From: Firmicutes bacterium UBA1702
GTDB taxonomy: Bacteria > Bacillota > Clostridia > Peptostreptococcales > Anaerovoracaceae
Assembly: GCA_002320005.1 (NCBI GenBank)
Contig: DCJK01000046.1
Location: 17,176 to 81,175, forward strand
DNA length: 64,000 bases
Direction: 5' to 3'
Shown one piece after another: positions 1-8,054 of this stretch. Numbering within the stretch: the first letter of the stretch is position 1; each line of letters starts with the position of its first letter. The position numbers were made by a program, and so were the translations under genes. Under the pieces are notes generated by a model. That model was not told the origin of the DNA. It saw only the letters and a program-made list of their open reading frames with translations, and ran no database searches.

Positions 1-41
1 TGCAGGCCATACTTGTTGGAACTGTGGAGAGCATAGAGTAG
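1..41 (+). CDS. Possible 3' end of an upstream gene
   Basis: The reading frame starting at base 3 stays open to a TAG at 39-41 and encodes a short tail ending in LVGTVESIE. A strong hairpin follows 20 bases later, as expected after a plus-strand gene. Only about 12 codons are visible, so neither family nor function can be named, and the frame choice is an inference. Confidence 0.35.
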   Translation, partial: QAILVGTVESIE

Positions 42-60
42 AAAAATTAAAATACAAAAA

Positions 61-93
61 AGTAAAAGCGCCTCCATATGAGGCGCTTTTACT
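61..93. terminator. Bidirectional intrinsic terminator
   Basis: A perfect 13-bp inverted repeat (arms 61-73 and 81-93, 7-base loop) sits between a plus-strand gene end and the end of the minus-strand lipoprotein gene. Read on the minus strand the stem is followed by a run of T, and the plus-strand arm also ends in TTTT, so it can serve both directions. Confidence 0.8.
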
Positions 94-158
94 GAAAGTG
101 TGTGTGTATTCAATAAAAGAAGGAAAGTTTGCTAAATGATTTTTACATACGGATTCTA

Positions 159-602
159 TCACGAAAAAGTTGTAAAGTCAACAAATTCCCAGGAAATTTC
201 ATCTCCCTCCTCTAAAACTTCATCTTTTGCACTCTTGTTGCCCATCTCTCCGTTAAGAAGGAAAATCCAGCCTGTGGTATCCTCCAGATCTTTTTCTTTG
301 AGGCCGTTGAGGGAAGAAATGTAATCACCTGAAGGACCAACTGTAAAATCTATATCGTTGGCAATGCAGAATAACTGCGTTGCATCCAGCACATTGGTGC
401 CTTCTTCAACGATGAATTCCGTTTTTTCCACAGATTTAAAACCATCTACAGTCAACTGATCTTTTGAACTGTCGCTGATGGAGATGCTGACGTTTACAGG
501 ATTTATAATGTCATCAGCAGAGACAGGCTCTTTTTTTGCTCCGCAAGAAGCCATGGATATACAAAGAATCAAAATCATAATCGCAGAAAAAATTTTTTTC
601 AT
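159..602 (-). CDS. DUF4430-type lipoprotein
   Basis: A 147-residue secreted lipoprotein. The N-terminus is a lipoprotein signal peptide (MKKIFSAIM, then a lipobox ending SMASC at about residue 20), followed by an acidic linker and one compact domain containing EGTNVLDA and TGWIFLLNGE. That pattern is typical of the DUF4430 fold, found in cobalamin-binding intrinsic-factor-like and surface proteins. The start at 602 is chosen over the longer frame because GGGAGG lies 6-7 bases upstream and the signal peptide begins there. It lies 20 bp after the amidohydrolase-like gene, so the two are probably co-transcribed. The ligand is unknown. Confidence 0.75.
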   Translation of the reverse strand: MKKIFSAIMILILCISMASCGAKKEPVSADDIINPVNVSISISDSSKDQLTVDGFKSVEKTEFIVEEGTNVLDATQLFCIANDIDFTVGPSGDYISSLNGLKEKDLEDTTGWIFLLNGEMGNKSAKDEVLEEGDEISWEFVDFTTFS

Positions 603-622
603 CGTTAACCTCCCATAATAAA

Positions 623-1987
623 TCATATGATCTTTCCATTAAAAATTGTCATTGATACAGGTTGACAAAGAAGCTCTTCAGGACTCATTTTAAAAGGATC
701 TCTGTCAAAGACAGCCATATCGGCAAATTTGCCTTTGCGGATAGTACCGATGAATTGTTCCGTTCCGGTCAAGGCAGCTGCCTCTGCGGTAAGGAGATCT
801 ATCAGTTCTTCCGAGGTCATAGATGAGATGTCTGAAAAAGAAGGCAGTTTTGCAGCACTTTCCCAATGCACAAACTCGTTAGCCAGGCTATCGGATTTGT
901 GAGTAGATCGTATTGCCACAAGCCCCTGACAGCCTTTGCTGCGTATATATTCAACCGCGCTATAAGCCATAAGATAATCATCCATGCCTGCAGCGGAAAT
1001 AAATATATCGAATCCTTTATCAGAAACCCGTGTCATGATTGAATTAAGGGCATCCTGAGAAAAGTCAAGAGGACAGGCTTCCCCGTTGAGTTCTATGTAA
1101 AGAGCATTAGCATTGATGTAGTCACCTATTTCGTTGCACTGTGTCTTACGCGCCATGAGTCTGTGAACCAGGCCGTCCGGCATCAGAGGACGATTCATCA
1201 GGTACGAACCGAAAAATCTCTGGTGGAGTACTTCTTCGTTATAAAAACTTATAAGAGAGTCTATATAAAGATCCTCGAAATAGTCAGGAACTCCAAGGTC
1301 AAGGGAGGCAGTAAAGCCATGGCGGTTCATTTTTTCAATCTGTGACCGGACATCCTGCTCAAGAGCTTCAAAATCGAAAGGTATCATCAGGTTAAGGATG
1401 TACGGGACTGTTATATACTGGACCATTTCCTCTTCTGCGGTTTCTTTTACCGTGTCAGAGGCCGCTGTGTTAAGAAGACATGAAACGGTGTTTTCACAGA
1501 GGAGAATCACCGGTCTGTCAGGACATGCCTCGTCCAGCATTTTCATGATCTTTCGCATGAGTTCCTCGTTCCTAATGGCTTCCTGATAATCGCTGTTTGC
1601 TTCAAGAAGAAGTTTTTCGCTGTAGCCGTAGCCGAAAATTACTTCACAATCCGGGTTCTCATCTGCAAAAAGCTTTACATGTGAATATAGGGACTGCAGG
1701 TCGCCGCAGCGAGACAAATCGGCGTATCTGTCTTTAAATACCTCCGTTACAGGGGATGAAAAGATGTCGACAAAGCCCGGAAGGACAAATTTCCCTTGCA
1801 GATCCACGGTTAATGTTTCTTCGTCTATAAGTTCTTCCATGTCTTCGTAGCTTCCTGCAGAAACTATTTTTCCGTCTGCGCATGCTACAGCGGTTATGTC
1901 ATCAGAGTCGGATTCCTGTGTGATAAATTTTCCGTTATACAAAACAAGATCAGCTGCTGCAGCCTTTTTAAAGAAACCAAATGCCAT
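623..1987 (-). CDS. Amidohydrolase-3-like protein lacking metal ligands
   Basis: A 454-residue protein with the layout of YtcJ-type amidohydrolases: an N-terminal beta-sandwich start (LVLYNGKF), the LPGFVD turn at about residues 69-74, and the C-terminal IRKGKFADMAVFDRDP segment. The HxH metal motif that should follow LPGFVD is replaced by IFSS. The usual HAxGD motif appears as SAAGMDD, and the later RxxxxH region is RSTHKSD. Fold membership is clear, but catalysis by the usual two-metal mechanism is doubtful. There is no signal peptide, so it is cytoplasmic. GAGGT precedes the ATG by 6 bases. It is the first gene of a two-gene minus-strand unit with the lipoprotein. Confidence 0.75.
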   Translation of the reverse strand: MAFGFFKKAAAADLVLYNGKFITQESDSDDITAVACADGKIVSAGSYEDMEELIDEETLTVDLQGKFVLPGFVDIFSSPVTEVFKDRYADLSRCGDLQSLYSHVKLFADENPDCEVIFGYGYSEKLLLEANSDYQEAIRNEELMRKIMKMLDEACPDRPVILLCENTVSCLLNTAASDTVKETAEEEMVQYITVPYILNLMIPFDFEALEQDVRSQIEKMNRHGFTASLDLGVPDYFEDLYIDSLISFYNEEVLHQRFFGSYLMNRPLMPDGLVHRLMARKTQCNEIGDYINANALYIELNGEACPLDFSQDALNSIMTRVSDKGFDIFISAAGMDDYLMAYSAVEYIRSKGCQGLVAIRSTHKSDSLANEFVHWESAAKLPSFSDISSMTSEELIDLLTAEAAALTGTEQFIGTIRKGKFADMAVFDRDPFKMSPEELLCQPVSMTIFNGKII

Positions 1988-2087
1988 ATTTACCTCGCCT
2001 CAATTATATATTGTTTCTGTTTTAATTTATTTTACCATAAAAAAATATAATATGATATACTTAAATGTACACGGAGGAGGAAAAGAG

Positions 2088-2618
2088 ATGTATACCACAG
2101 AAAAGTACAGCAGCGATATAAGCATTGACGAATATATAGATAAATATGTAAATGTGGCCGAATTTCTTGAATACTGCAAGGCGTGCCCCAACTACGGCAA
2201 TGTATGGTCATGTCCGCCTTATGATTTTAACCCTGACGATTTCTGGCACAGGTTTTCACGGCTTCACATTGAGGCTGTAAAGATAAACTTTGATCCTGAT
2301 ACTACAGCAGATGAGAGCATGACCATAATGGCAGAGGTTAAGGAGCAGATGAGCAGAGAGCTATATGAGTTGGAAAAGCAACACGAAGACTCAGTGTCTC
2401 TCAGCGCCGGAAGCTGTAGCCTGTGTAGAGAAACTGGGTGCACAAGGGCCTCGGGAGAAAGATGCAGACACCCGGAACTTATGAGATATTCCATTGAATC
2501 TATCGGAGGCAATGTCGGTCTTACCGTGAGCAAGTTGCTGGGAATACAGCTGGAGTGGCTTAAAGAGGGACAGGTACCGGGATATTTTGTCCTTGTGGGA
2601 GGACTGCTCACAAAATGA
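2088..2618 (+). CDS. DUF2284 metal-binding protein
   Basis: A 176-residue cytoplasmic protein with many cysteines, including CKACPNYGNVWSCPPYDF near residues 34-51, then CSLCRETGCTRASGERCRHPE in the middle. These are the hallmarks of the DUF2284 family, predicted to bind metal or an Fe-S cluster; no activity is established. The start at 2088 follows a strong GGAGGAGG at about 2072-2080, whereas the longer frame begins inside the divergent promoter region. Its stop overlaps the next gene's ATG by four bases, so translation is probably coupled. Confidence 0.8.
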   Translation: MYTTEKYSSDISIDEYIDKYVNVAEFLEYCKACPNYGNVWSCPPYDFNPDDFWHRFSRLHIEAVKINFDPDTTADESMTIMAEVKEQMSRELYELEKQHEDSVSLSAGSCSLCRETGCTRASGERCRHPELMRYSIESIGGNVGLTVSKLLGIQLEWLKEGQVPGYFVLVGGLLTK

Positions 2619-3163
2619 AAGAAAAGATAAAAAAGCTGCTTGCCGAAAAGCAGCAGGTAGTAGTGGCAATAGACGGAATGGCCGCATCTGGGAAAACCAC
2701 AGCAGCAGAACAGCTGACCGAGCAGCTGGGAGGAGAAGTGATTCATATGGATGACTTCTTTCTGCCTCCGGAGATGAGAACTGAAGAAAGACTGTCTCAG
2801 CCGGGAGGCAATGTTCATTATGAGCGTTTCATGACGGAAGTGGCCGGAAATCTGTCAGAAGGAGAACCTCTGACTTATGGTGTGTTTGATTGCTCCTCCA
2901 TGAGAATTGTTAAAAAAGAACATATTGAATGTAGAGGGCTTGTTATCGTGGAGGGGGCTTATGCTCTGCGCCCGGAATTCAGACATCTGTATGATTACAA
3001 GGTGTTTATGAAAACGGATGCTGAAACTCAGATGCAACGCATACTGCAGCGAGGCGGACCATTGAAGGCACAGGCTTTTGAGGAAAAGTGGATACCTCTT
3101 GAGGAGGCATATTTCCGGGAAATGGCGCCGGCAGAGACTGCTGATGAGATAATATTCACATAG
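2615..3163 (+). CDS. Uridine kinase-like P-loop NTPase
   Basis: A 182-residue P-loop protein with a Walker A motif GMAASGKTT at about residues 20-28 and the HMDDFFLPP segment typical of uridine kinase and related small-molecule kinases. It lacks the longer C-terminal part of full Udk, so the substrate cannot be assigned. It overlaps the DUF2284 gene by ATGA, suggesting the two work together. No terminator is evident directly after it. Confidence 0.75.
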   Translation: MKEKIKKLLAEKQQVVVAIDGMAASGKTTAAEQLTEQLGGEVIHMDDFFLPPEMRTEERLSQPGGNVHYERFMTEVAGNLSEGEPLTYGVFDCSSMRIVKKEHIECRGLVIVEGAYALRPEFRHLYDYKVFMKTDAETQMQRILQRGGPLKAQAFEEKWIPLEEAYFREMAPAETADEIIFT

Positions 3164-3340
3164 ATATATAGGCATAATGGCCTGCGGATAAACGCTTTGT
3201 ATTCATAAGGCAGTTGACAGTTACGATGGCTGGTTCCTCTGTAGCCGCTGGTATATTTTTGCTGTGATGCTATAATATTGAAACGAATAAAAATACAAAT
3301 AGGAATTTTGCCATCAGAAGAAAGGACATAAAATAGATAA

Positions 3341-3661
3341 TGTCATCCCATTCAACCCAGATTTAATCATTTGGTGGCATGGAATATAACTCCTGTCAGC
3401 AAAATTCCGGGTGAATTGCCCCAAGGTGCAGCTGTAGATGAGCCGATTCATGTTGAGCAGGGTATTGCTTATGGCAGACATTGCTATCGAGGCCCAAAAC
3501 CGCCATTTAACTGGAAGCACAGATATAGGTTCACTGTTTACGCATTGAAAAAAATCAGCTGAGCTCCGAAAGAAAAAAATGATTTGCTCAATGCAATGGA
3601 TGGCTATGTACTGGCAAAAGGTGAGTTAATTGGAAAGTATCAAAGAAAGCATAAAAAATGA
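3341..3661 (+). pseudogene. Decayed PEBP/YbhB-family gene
   Basis: The frame of 3341-3661 reads FNHLVAWNITP, then IPGELPQG, then HRYRFTVYAL, an in-frame TGA at 3560-3562, and continues in the same frame as LLNAMDGYVLAKGELIGKY to a TGA at 3659-3661. This order matches the second half of bacterial phosphatidylethanolamine-binding proteins (YbhB/YbcL). The N-terminal half is missing: a TAA precedes base 3341 and no homologous sequence is visible upstream. It is therefore 5'-truncated and interrupted by one stop. The rest of the gene-poor stretch 3164-3900 holds only this remnant and the alr terminator. Confidence 0.7.
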
Positions 3662-3815
3662 TTTTTTCTTTTGAAAATCCGACCGAATCCAATTTATCAC
3701 AGATAAAAGAGCAAACATCTATACGAAGCAGCCTCCATTATCTGCTTTGAGAGGCTACTTAATTGGAAAATATTCTGCAACAGGGGCTTATCTTTCCTGC
3801 CCATTGAAATTACAA

Positions 3816-3842
3816 AAGGCGTGACCAAAAAAGTCACGCCTT
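3816..3842 (-). terminator. Terminator of alr
   Basis: Ten-base arms 3816-3825 and 3833-3842 form a GC-rich hairpin. On the minus strand it is followed by TTTT, about 60 bases after the alr stop codon. Confidence 0.85.
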
Positions 3843-3900
3843 ATATATTCTGCTGTATTACCAACGACGCCCAAATTGCAGAGCCTTTTTATATGATTTA

Positions 3901-5037
3901 TTATTTAACGTAAACCTTAGGAAGTCTCTGTCCGAAAGCGCATACAATTTCGTAATTGATGGTACCGGTAGCCTTGGCTATATCGTCAGCCAGGATTGTA
4001 TTCTTTCCGTCTGTACCCATGATGATGACTTCGTCTCCGACTTTTACATCGGGAACATCGGTGACATCCACCATGCATTGATCCATGCAGATGTTTCCTG
4101 CAAGAGGAGCCACACATCCGTTAACCAGAACTTTACCAAACGGAGAGTAAGGACGAGGATAACCGTCAGCATAGCCGAGAGCCAGAGTGGCGATTTTGCT
4201 CGGTCTTTCTGATATGAATTTTCTTCCGTAACCTACGGAGAAGTTTTCAGGAACGTCTTTAAGGTGAACGATGTTGGCCTTTACTGACATAACAGGTTTT
4301 ATTGCCAGCTGGTTTACATCGACCTCGTCTGAAGGATAGCATCCGTAAAGGATGATTCCCGGGCGGCATGCATCAAAGTGAACTGAAGGCAGTTCCATGA
4401 TGGATGCGCTGTTGGCAAGGGTTCTGAAAGGAATATCAATTCCTGCAGCGGTAAGTGCCTCGTAGAATTTATTATACTTTTCTTCCTGCTGATGAGAATA
4501 TGTCTTGTCAGCAGCATCAGCTGTAGACATGTGGGAGAACATTCCCTTGATTTTGAAATTATCCAGAGCCTGAATCTTCTTTACATCTTCGATGGCGTAA
4601 TCCGTTTCATCTGCAAGATATCCGATACGGCCCATGCCGGTGTCCACGGCCAGCAGACCTTTTATGGTTTTGCCTGCTGCTTTTGCTGCGGCGTCAAAAG
4701 CAGCAGCATTTTCGGAATTACATACTACAGGAGTGATATCATAGTCTACGATGGTTGAAGCATACATATCCGGAGTAAGTCCCAGAATTATTATTTCTTC
4801 CTTTGCACCTGCTTCGCGAAGAGTAACTGCTTCGTGAAGCGTTGCAACAGCAAATGTTTTACAGCCGTTCGCTCTTAAAACTTCAGCAACCTTAACGCTG
4901 CCGTGACCGTATGCATCAGCTTTGATAACACCGATCATTTCTCTGTCGCCTATCTTGGCTTTGATGTTCTTGATGTTGAAGTCCAGGTTGTTGAGATTGA
5001 TTTCAACCCAGGCAGGTCTTAAAGCGTTCTTATACAT
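3901..5037 (-). CDS. alr: Alanine racemase
   Basis: A 378-residue PLP-dependent racemase that interconverts L- and D-alanine for peptidoglycan synthesis in the cytoplasm. The PLP lysine is Lys39 in the motif VIKADAYGHG, and the second catalytic base, a tyrosine, lies in SVGYGRKF in the C-terminal beta domain. The length matches the family. The ATG at 5037 has AAAGGAG upstream. The gene stands alone, with its own terminator downstream and a TTGTATACAA palindrome about 40 bp upstream of the start. Confidence 0.97.
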   Translation of the reverse strand: MYKNALRPAWVEINLNNLDFNIKNIKAKIGDREMIGVIKADAYGHGSVKVAEVLRANGCKTFAVATLHEAVTLREAGAKEEIIILGLTPDMYASTIVDYDITPVVCNSENAAAFDAAAKAAGKTIKGLLAVDTGMGRIGYLADETDYAIEDVKKIQALDNFKIKGMFSHMSTADAADKTYSHQQEEKYNKFYEALTAAGIDIPFRTLANSASIMELPSVHFDACRPGIILYGCYPSDEVDVNQLAIKPVMSVKANIVHLKDVPENFSVGYGRKFISERPSKIATLALGYADGYPRPYSPFGKVLVNGCVAPLAGNICMDQCMVDVTDVPDVKVGDEVIIMGTDGKNTILADDIAKATGTINYEIVCAFGQRLPKVYVK

Positions 5038-5076
5038 ATAAAAAGCATCTCCTTTTACTCAGTTTTTATATTGATT

Positions 5077-5086
5077 TTGTATACAA
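5077..5086. promoter_or_regulatory. TTGTATACAA palindrome upstream of alr
   Basis: A perfect 10-bp palindrome lies in the alr leader between the divergent alr and transporter genes. The same palindrome, followed by a nearly identical ATGT extension, occurs upstream of the thiolase gene at 62313-62322. Palindromes of this shape are common operators of GntR/FCD regulators, one of which is encoded at 9862. The link is an inference. Confidence 0.3.
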
Positions 5087-5151
5087 CATGTCTATTATAG
5101 TCCCGACTGCATTAAATTTCAAGGAAGAAGCAGGAAAATCTACGCATTTTG

Positions 5152-5180
5152 TTGAAAATTTATCAAAAATAAAGTATCCT
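5152..5180 (+). promoter_or_regulatory. Candidate sigma-70 promoter for the NSS transporter
   Basis: TTGAAA (5152-5157) and TATCCT (5175-5180) are separated by exactly 17 bases, 28 bases before the ATG of the transporter gene, whose ribosome binding site AGGAGG lies between. Confidence 0.45.
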
Positions 5181-5208
5181 ATATGAAAATACAATTCAGG
5201 AGGAGTAA

Positions 5209-6531
5209 ATGGAAAGAGACAGTTTCAGAACCAGAAGCGGTTTTATAATTGCTTGCATAGGATCCGCTGTGGGAATGGGAAATATATGGCTTTTTCCGGC
5301 CAGAGTTTCAGCGCTGGGAGGAGCGGCTTTTCTGATTCCCTATTTTATATGCGTGATAATAATAGGATTTACGGGAGTTGTCGGAGAGATGGCTTTCGGC
5401 AGATCTATGGGTGCCGGACCCATGGGAGCTTTCGGTAAAGCAACAGAGAAAGCAGGCAGGGGAAGAACCTTGGGAGAAGCCTTTGCGCTGATACCGGTAC
5501 TGGGAAGCCTGGCCCTCGCCATAGGATACTCCGTAGTTGTGGGCTGGATACTTAAATATTTTGTAGGCTCGGTTACAGGAAGCGTATTTGAAGCCCGCAG
5601 TGTTGAAGAATATGCCGGGGCCTTTGGCGAAACTGCAAGCTCCTTCGGAAATGTGGGATGGCACATTGCTGCACTGATAATAACCTTTGCTATAATGATA
5701 TATGGTATTTCATCCGGGATAGAGCGAGCAAACAAGGTAATGATGCCTCTTTTCTTTGCTATGTTTGTGGGAATGGCCATATATATTTCAACTTTGCCGG
5801 GTGCATCAGAAGGATACAGGTATCTGACCAATCCTGACTGGTCTCTTCTTGCCAGCGGCAAGACGTGGGTCTATGCTCTGGGACAGGCGTTTTTCTCCTT
5901 GTCTCTGGCAGGTTCGGGAACGCTTGTGTATGGATCATATCTCAAAAAAGATGCAGATATACCTCATAGCGCCAGAACCGTGTCTTTCTGGGATACCATG
6001 GCGGCACTGGTAGCAGCGTTGACAATTATTCCGGCCATGGCAACAGCAGGTCAGGAACTGACAGGCGGTGGCCCGGGGCTGATGTTTATATATCTTCCTA
6101 ATGTATTTGCCGGAATGCCAGGAGGGAGAGCAGTGATAATTATCTTCTTCCTTGCGGTGGGATTTGCAGGCTTTACATCACTGGTAAATCTCTTTGAGAC
6201 TCCTGTGGAGGCGCTCCAGACAAAGTTCGGATTCAGCAGAAAGAAGGCAGTGGCTGTTATAGCAGTCGTGGGAGGAATCATATCCATATGCATAGAGGGA
6301 ATAGTTTCCGGATGGATGGATGTGTGCTCCATATACCTTTGCCCGATAGGAGCTCTGCTGGCCGCAATAATGTTTTTCTGGGTATGCGGCAAAGACTTTG
6401 TCAGAAAGCAGGTAGATATGGGTGCAAAAAAGAAGCTGGGAGGCTGGTACGAATATGCCGGCAGATATGTTTTTTGCGGTCTCACACTTCTTGTGCTTGT
6501 TCTCGGTGCAATAATGGGAGGAATCGGATGA
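5209..6531 (+). CDS. Sodium-dependent NSS-family amino-acid transporter
   Basis: A 440-residue membrane protein with about eleven hydrophobic segments, belonging to the neurotransmitter:sodium symporter family (LeuT/TnaT/MhsT fold). TM1 carries the broken-helix signature SAVGMGNIW, and GGAAFLIPY begins TM2. Such proteins co-import amino acids or amines with sodium; the substrate cannot be read from sequence. The position equivalent to LeuT Arg30 of the extracellular gate is Leu28 here (GNIWLFP). A strong AGGAGG precedes the ATG. Monocistronic, with a hairpin downstream. Confidence 0.9.
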   Translation: MERDSFRTRSGFIIACIGSAVGMGNIWLFPARVSALGGAAFLIPYFICVIIIGFTGVVGEMAFGRSMGAGPMGAFGKATEKAGRGRTLGEAFALIPVLGSLALAIGYSVVVGWILKYFVGSVTGSVFEARSVEEYAGAFGETASSFGNVGWHIAALIITFAIMIYGISSGIERANKVMMPLFFAMFVGMAIYISTLPGASEGYRYLTNPDWSLLASGKTWVYALGQAFFSLSLAGSGTLVYGSYLKKDADIPHSARTVSFWDTMAALVAALTIIPAMATAGQELTGGGPGLMFIYLPNVFAGMPGGRAVIIIFFLAVGFAGFTSLVNLFETPVEALQTKFGFSRKKAVAVIAVVGGIISICIEGIVSGWMDVCSIYLCPIGALLAAIMFFWVCGKDFVRKQVDMGAKKKLGGWYEYAGRYVFCGLTLLVLVLGAIMGGIG

Positions 6532-6570
6532 CCGCCGTTCAATAAACAAAATCAAACAAGACTGAAGCAA

Positions 6571-6604
6571 ACAGGGCTTTTCGCATTACTGCGAAAAGCC
6601 CTGT
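6571..6604. terminator. Hairpin between convergent genes
   Basis: Fifteen-base perfect arms (6571-6585 and 6590-6604, loop TTAC) separate the convergent NSS transporter and NrdD-like genes. T-runs are short on both sides, so termination efficiency is uncertain, but the position fits a shared terminator. Confidence 0.65.
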
Positions 6605-6621
6605 GAATTTCTGACGTAATA

Positions 6622-6897
6622 TTAAAGCTGTTCAAAGCCGGTGCTGACATCATGCTTAACACGGTCGTGCTCTTCGGCATATTTGGCATCGTTCCACTGA
6701 TCCATTGTACCTACCAGGTAGCCGGTAATACGGCGTATTCTCTCAAAAGGAACATGCTCAAATTCGTAATGCAGGTCGGCAAATTCATCATCTAGGGTTA
6801 TGTCCAGAGATTTTAATTTTCTGTTATATTTCTTTTCCAAATAGTCCACATAAGCCTGCTGCTCCGCTGCAGGAGCGTTTCCTGTAATCTGTATCAT
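6622..6897 (-). CDS. Stand-alone NrdD C-terminal (glycyl radical-like) domain
   Basis: A 91-residue protein resembling the extreme C-terminus of anaerobic ribonucleotide reductase NrdD. It has RITGYLV at residues 56-62 (the glycyl radical loop, Gly59 being the would-be radical site), then WNDAK and EEHDRVKH, in the order found in NrdD. There are no cysteines at all, so the zinc CxxC pairs of NrdD are absent, as is the whole catalytic barrel. The start has GGAGG upstream and a TATAAT-like -10 is visible on the minus strand. It is a separate small gene, not a broken nrdD: no other nrdD sequence lies nearby. Its role is unknown. Confidence 0.75.
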   Translation of the reverse strand: MIQITGNAPAAEQQAYVDYLEKKYNRKLKSLDITLDDEFADLHYEFEHVPFERIRRITGYLVGTMDQWNDAKYAEEHDRVKHDVSTGFEQL

Positions 6898-7084
6898 GAT
6901 TGCCCTCCTATGTAATCTTTAGTCTGCAAAGTAATGAACTAAATCTATTATACCGCATATTTAGTATATTTAAACCTTTTTAGTAAAAAAAAACACAAGA
7001 AATGGATATAAAGATGTCATATGTTTACGATTACCGGAATAGCCGGAGGCTGTAGGGCATAGAATTATGCGGGAGGCGATATCC

Positions 7085-7480
7085 ATGAATACACAGCAAC
7101 TGGCATATGCACTGGGTCAGCTTTTAAAAAACAGGAAGGGTATTTTTTCTTCAGACGAGACCGGCAGCAGCTGGCACAGAGAGACAGATGTGGAACTTCT
7201 GAAAAAATTCTGCATTGAAGGATACGCCATGGCCAGAAAATACGGTCATTTCATTGTCGGAGTATCTCAAAAGGGAAATTATATAGGTATACCCGGCAGA
7301 TTCATGTTGGAAGAACAGCCGGCAGGAGGAAAGACGGGATTCACACTCTGGCAACCTTTGAGAGGCGGAGAGGAAATGTACTCGGGGCTCAGTGATATGG
7401 ATGAAAAAACGGCAGAGCTGGTATACGGATATTGGATTGCAGCAATAGATTCATCTACGCTTAAAACATCGGAGGCATAA
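7085..7480 (+). CDS. Hypothetical protein, 131 aa
   Basis: Not recognised. It is a soluble protein without signal peptide or membrane segment; it contains a basic N-terminal stretch (LLKNRKGIF) and a mixed alpha/beta pattern with FIVGVSQKGNYIGIPGRF in the middle. The start at 7085 is preferred over 7067 because GGGAGG at 7071-7076 lies 8 bases before it, inside the longer frame. It stands 97 bp before tadA and could be its operon partner. Coding is supported by the ribosome binding site and even codon use. Confidence 0.65.
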   Translation: MNTQQLAYALGQLLKNRKGIFSSDETGSSWHRETDVELLKKFCIEGYAMARKYGHFIVGVSQKGNYIGIPGRFMLEEQPAGGKTGFTLWQPLRGGEEMYSGLSDMDEKTAELVYGYWIAAIDSSTLKTSEA

Positions 7481-7577
7481 CAGAGGGCGCCGCAGTATAT
7501 ATATTCGGGCAGCAGTGTTCTTTGTATGCAAAATGCAGTTGAATTCAAGGCGGAAATATGATATTATCATATAATGT

Positions 7578-8054
7578 ATGGAAAAGTTTATGAAGGAAGC
7601 CCTGAAGGAAGCCGAGAAAGCCGCAGCAATGGGAGAAGTCCCCATTGGAGCTGTAGTGGTAAAAGACGGCATCATCATAGGCAGAGGCCATAATAAAACT
7701 GAAACTGCAAAGGACCCGACTGCCCATGCCGAGATGGAAGCCATAAGAGCAGCTTCTGCAGTCCTCGGAGGATGGCGCCTTTTGGGGTGCGATATGTATG
7801 TAACGGCAGAGCCCTGCAGCATGTGTGCAGGAGCTATCGTTTGGTCGCGAATCGAAAACCTGTATATCGGTACAATGGACCCTAAGGCAGGAGCTTGCGG
7901 GTCAGTATTCAATATCGTACAGGAAGACAAGCTCAATCATCAGGTCAATGTAACTACAGGCATACTGCAGGAGGAATGCAGCCGTTTGTTAAAGGACTTT
8001 TTCAGGAGCTTGAGAAGAACCAGAGATCAGAAACCGGAGGAAGAGAAAAAATGA
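7578..8054 (+). CDS. tadA: tRNA-specific adenosine deaminase
   Basis: A 158-residue zinc deaminase that converts the wobble adenosine of tRNA-Arg(ACG) to inosine. Zinc ligands and the catalytic glutamate are seen as HAE at residues 50-52 and PCSMC at 79-83, the canonical arrangement. The tail rich in Arg, Lys and Glu is a little longer than usual. Its TGA overlaps the ATG of the next gene. Confidence 0.93.
   Translation: MEKFMKEALKEAEKAAAMGEVPIGAVVVKDGIIIGRGHNKTETAKDPTAHAEMEAIRAASAVLGGWRLLGCDMYVTAEPCSMCAGAIVWSRIENLYIGTMDPKAGACGSVFNIVQEDKLNHQVNVTTGILQEECSRLLKDFFRSLRRTRDQKPEEEKK

Noticed and set aside
3560..3562. Selenocysteine reading of the TGA in the PEBP remnant
   Set aside because: The N-terminal half of the gene is missing, the downstream bases form no clear SECIS-like hairpin, and PEBP proteins do not use a redox residue at this place.
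5308..6570. Long antisense frames opposite the NSS transporter
   Set aside because: They mirror a GC-biased coding frame, have no ribosome binding sites and encode no recognisable motif.
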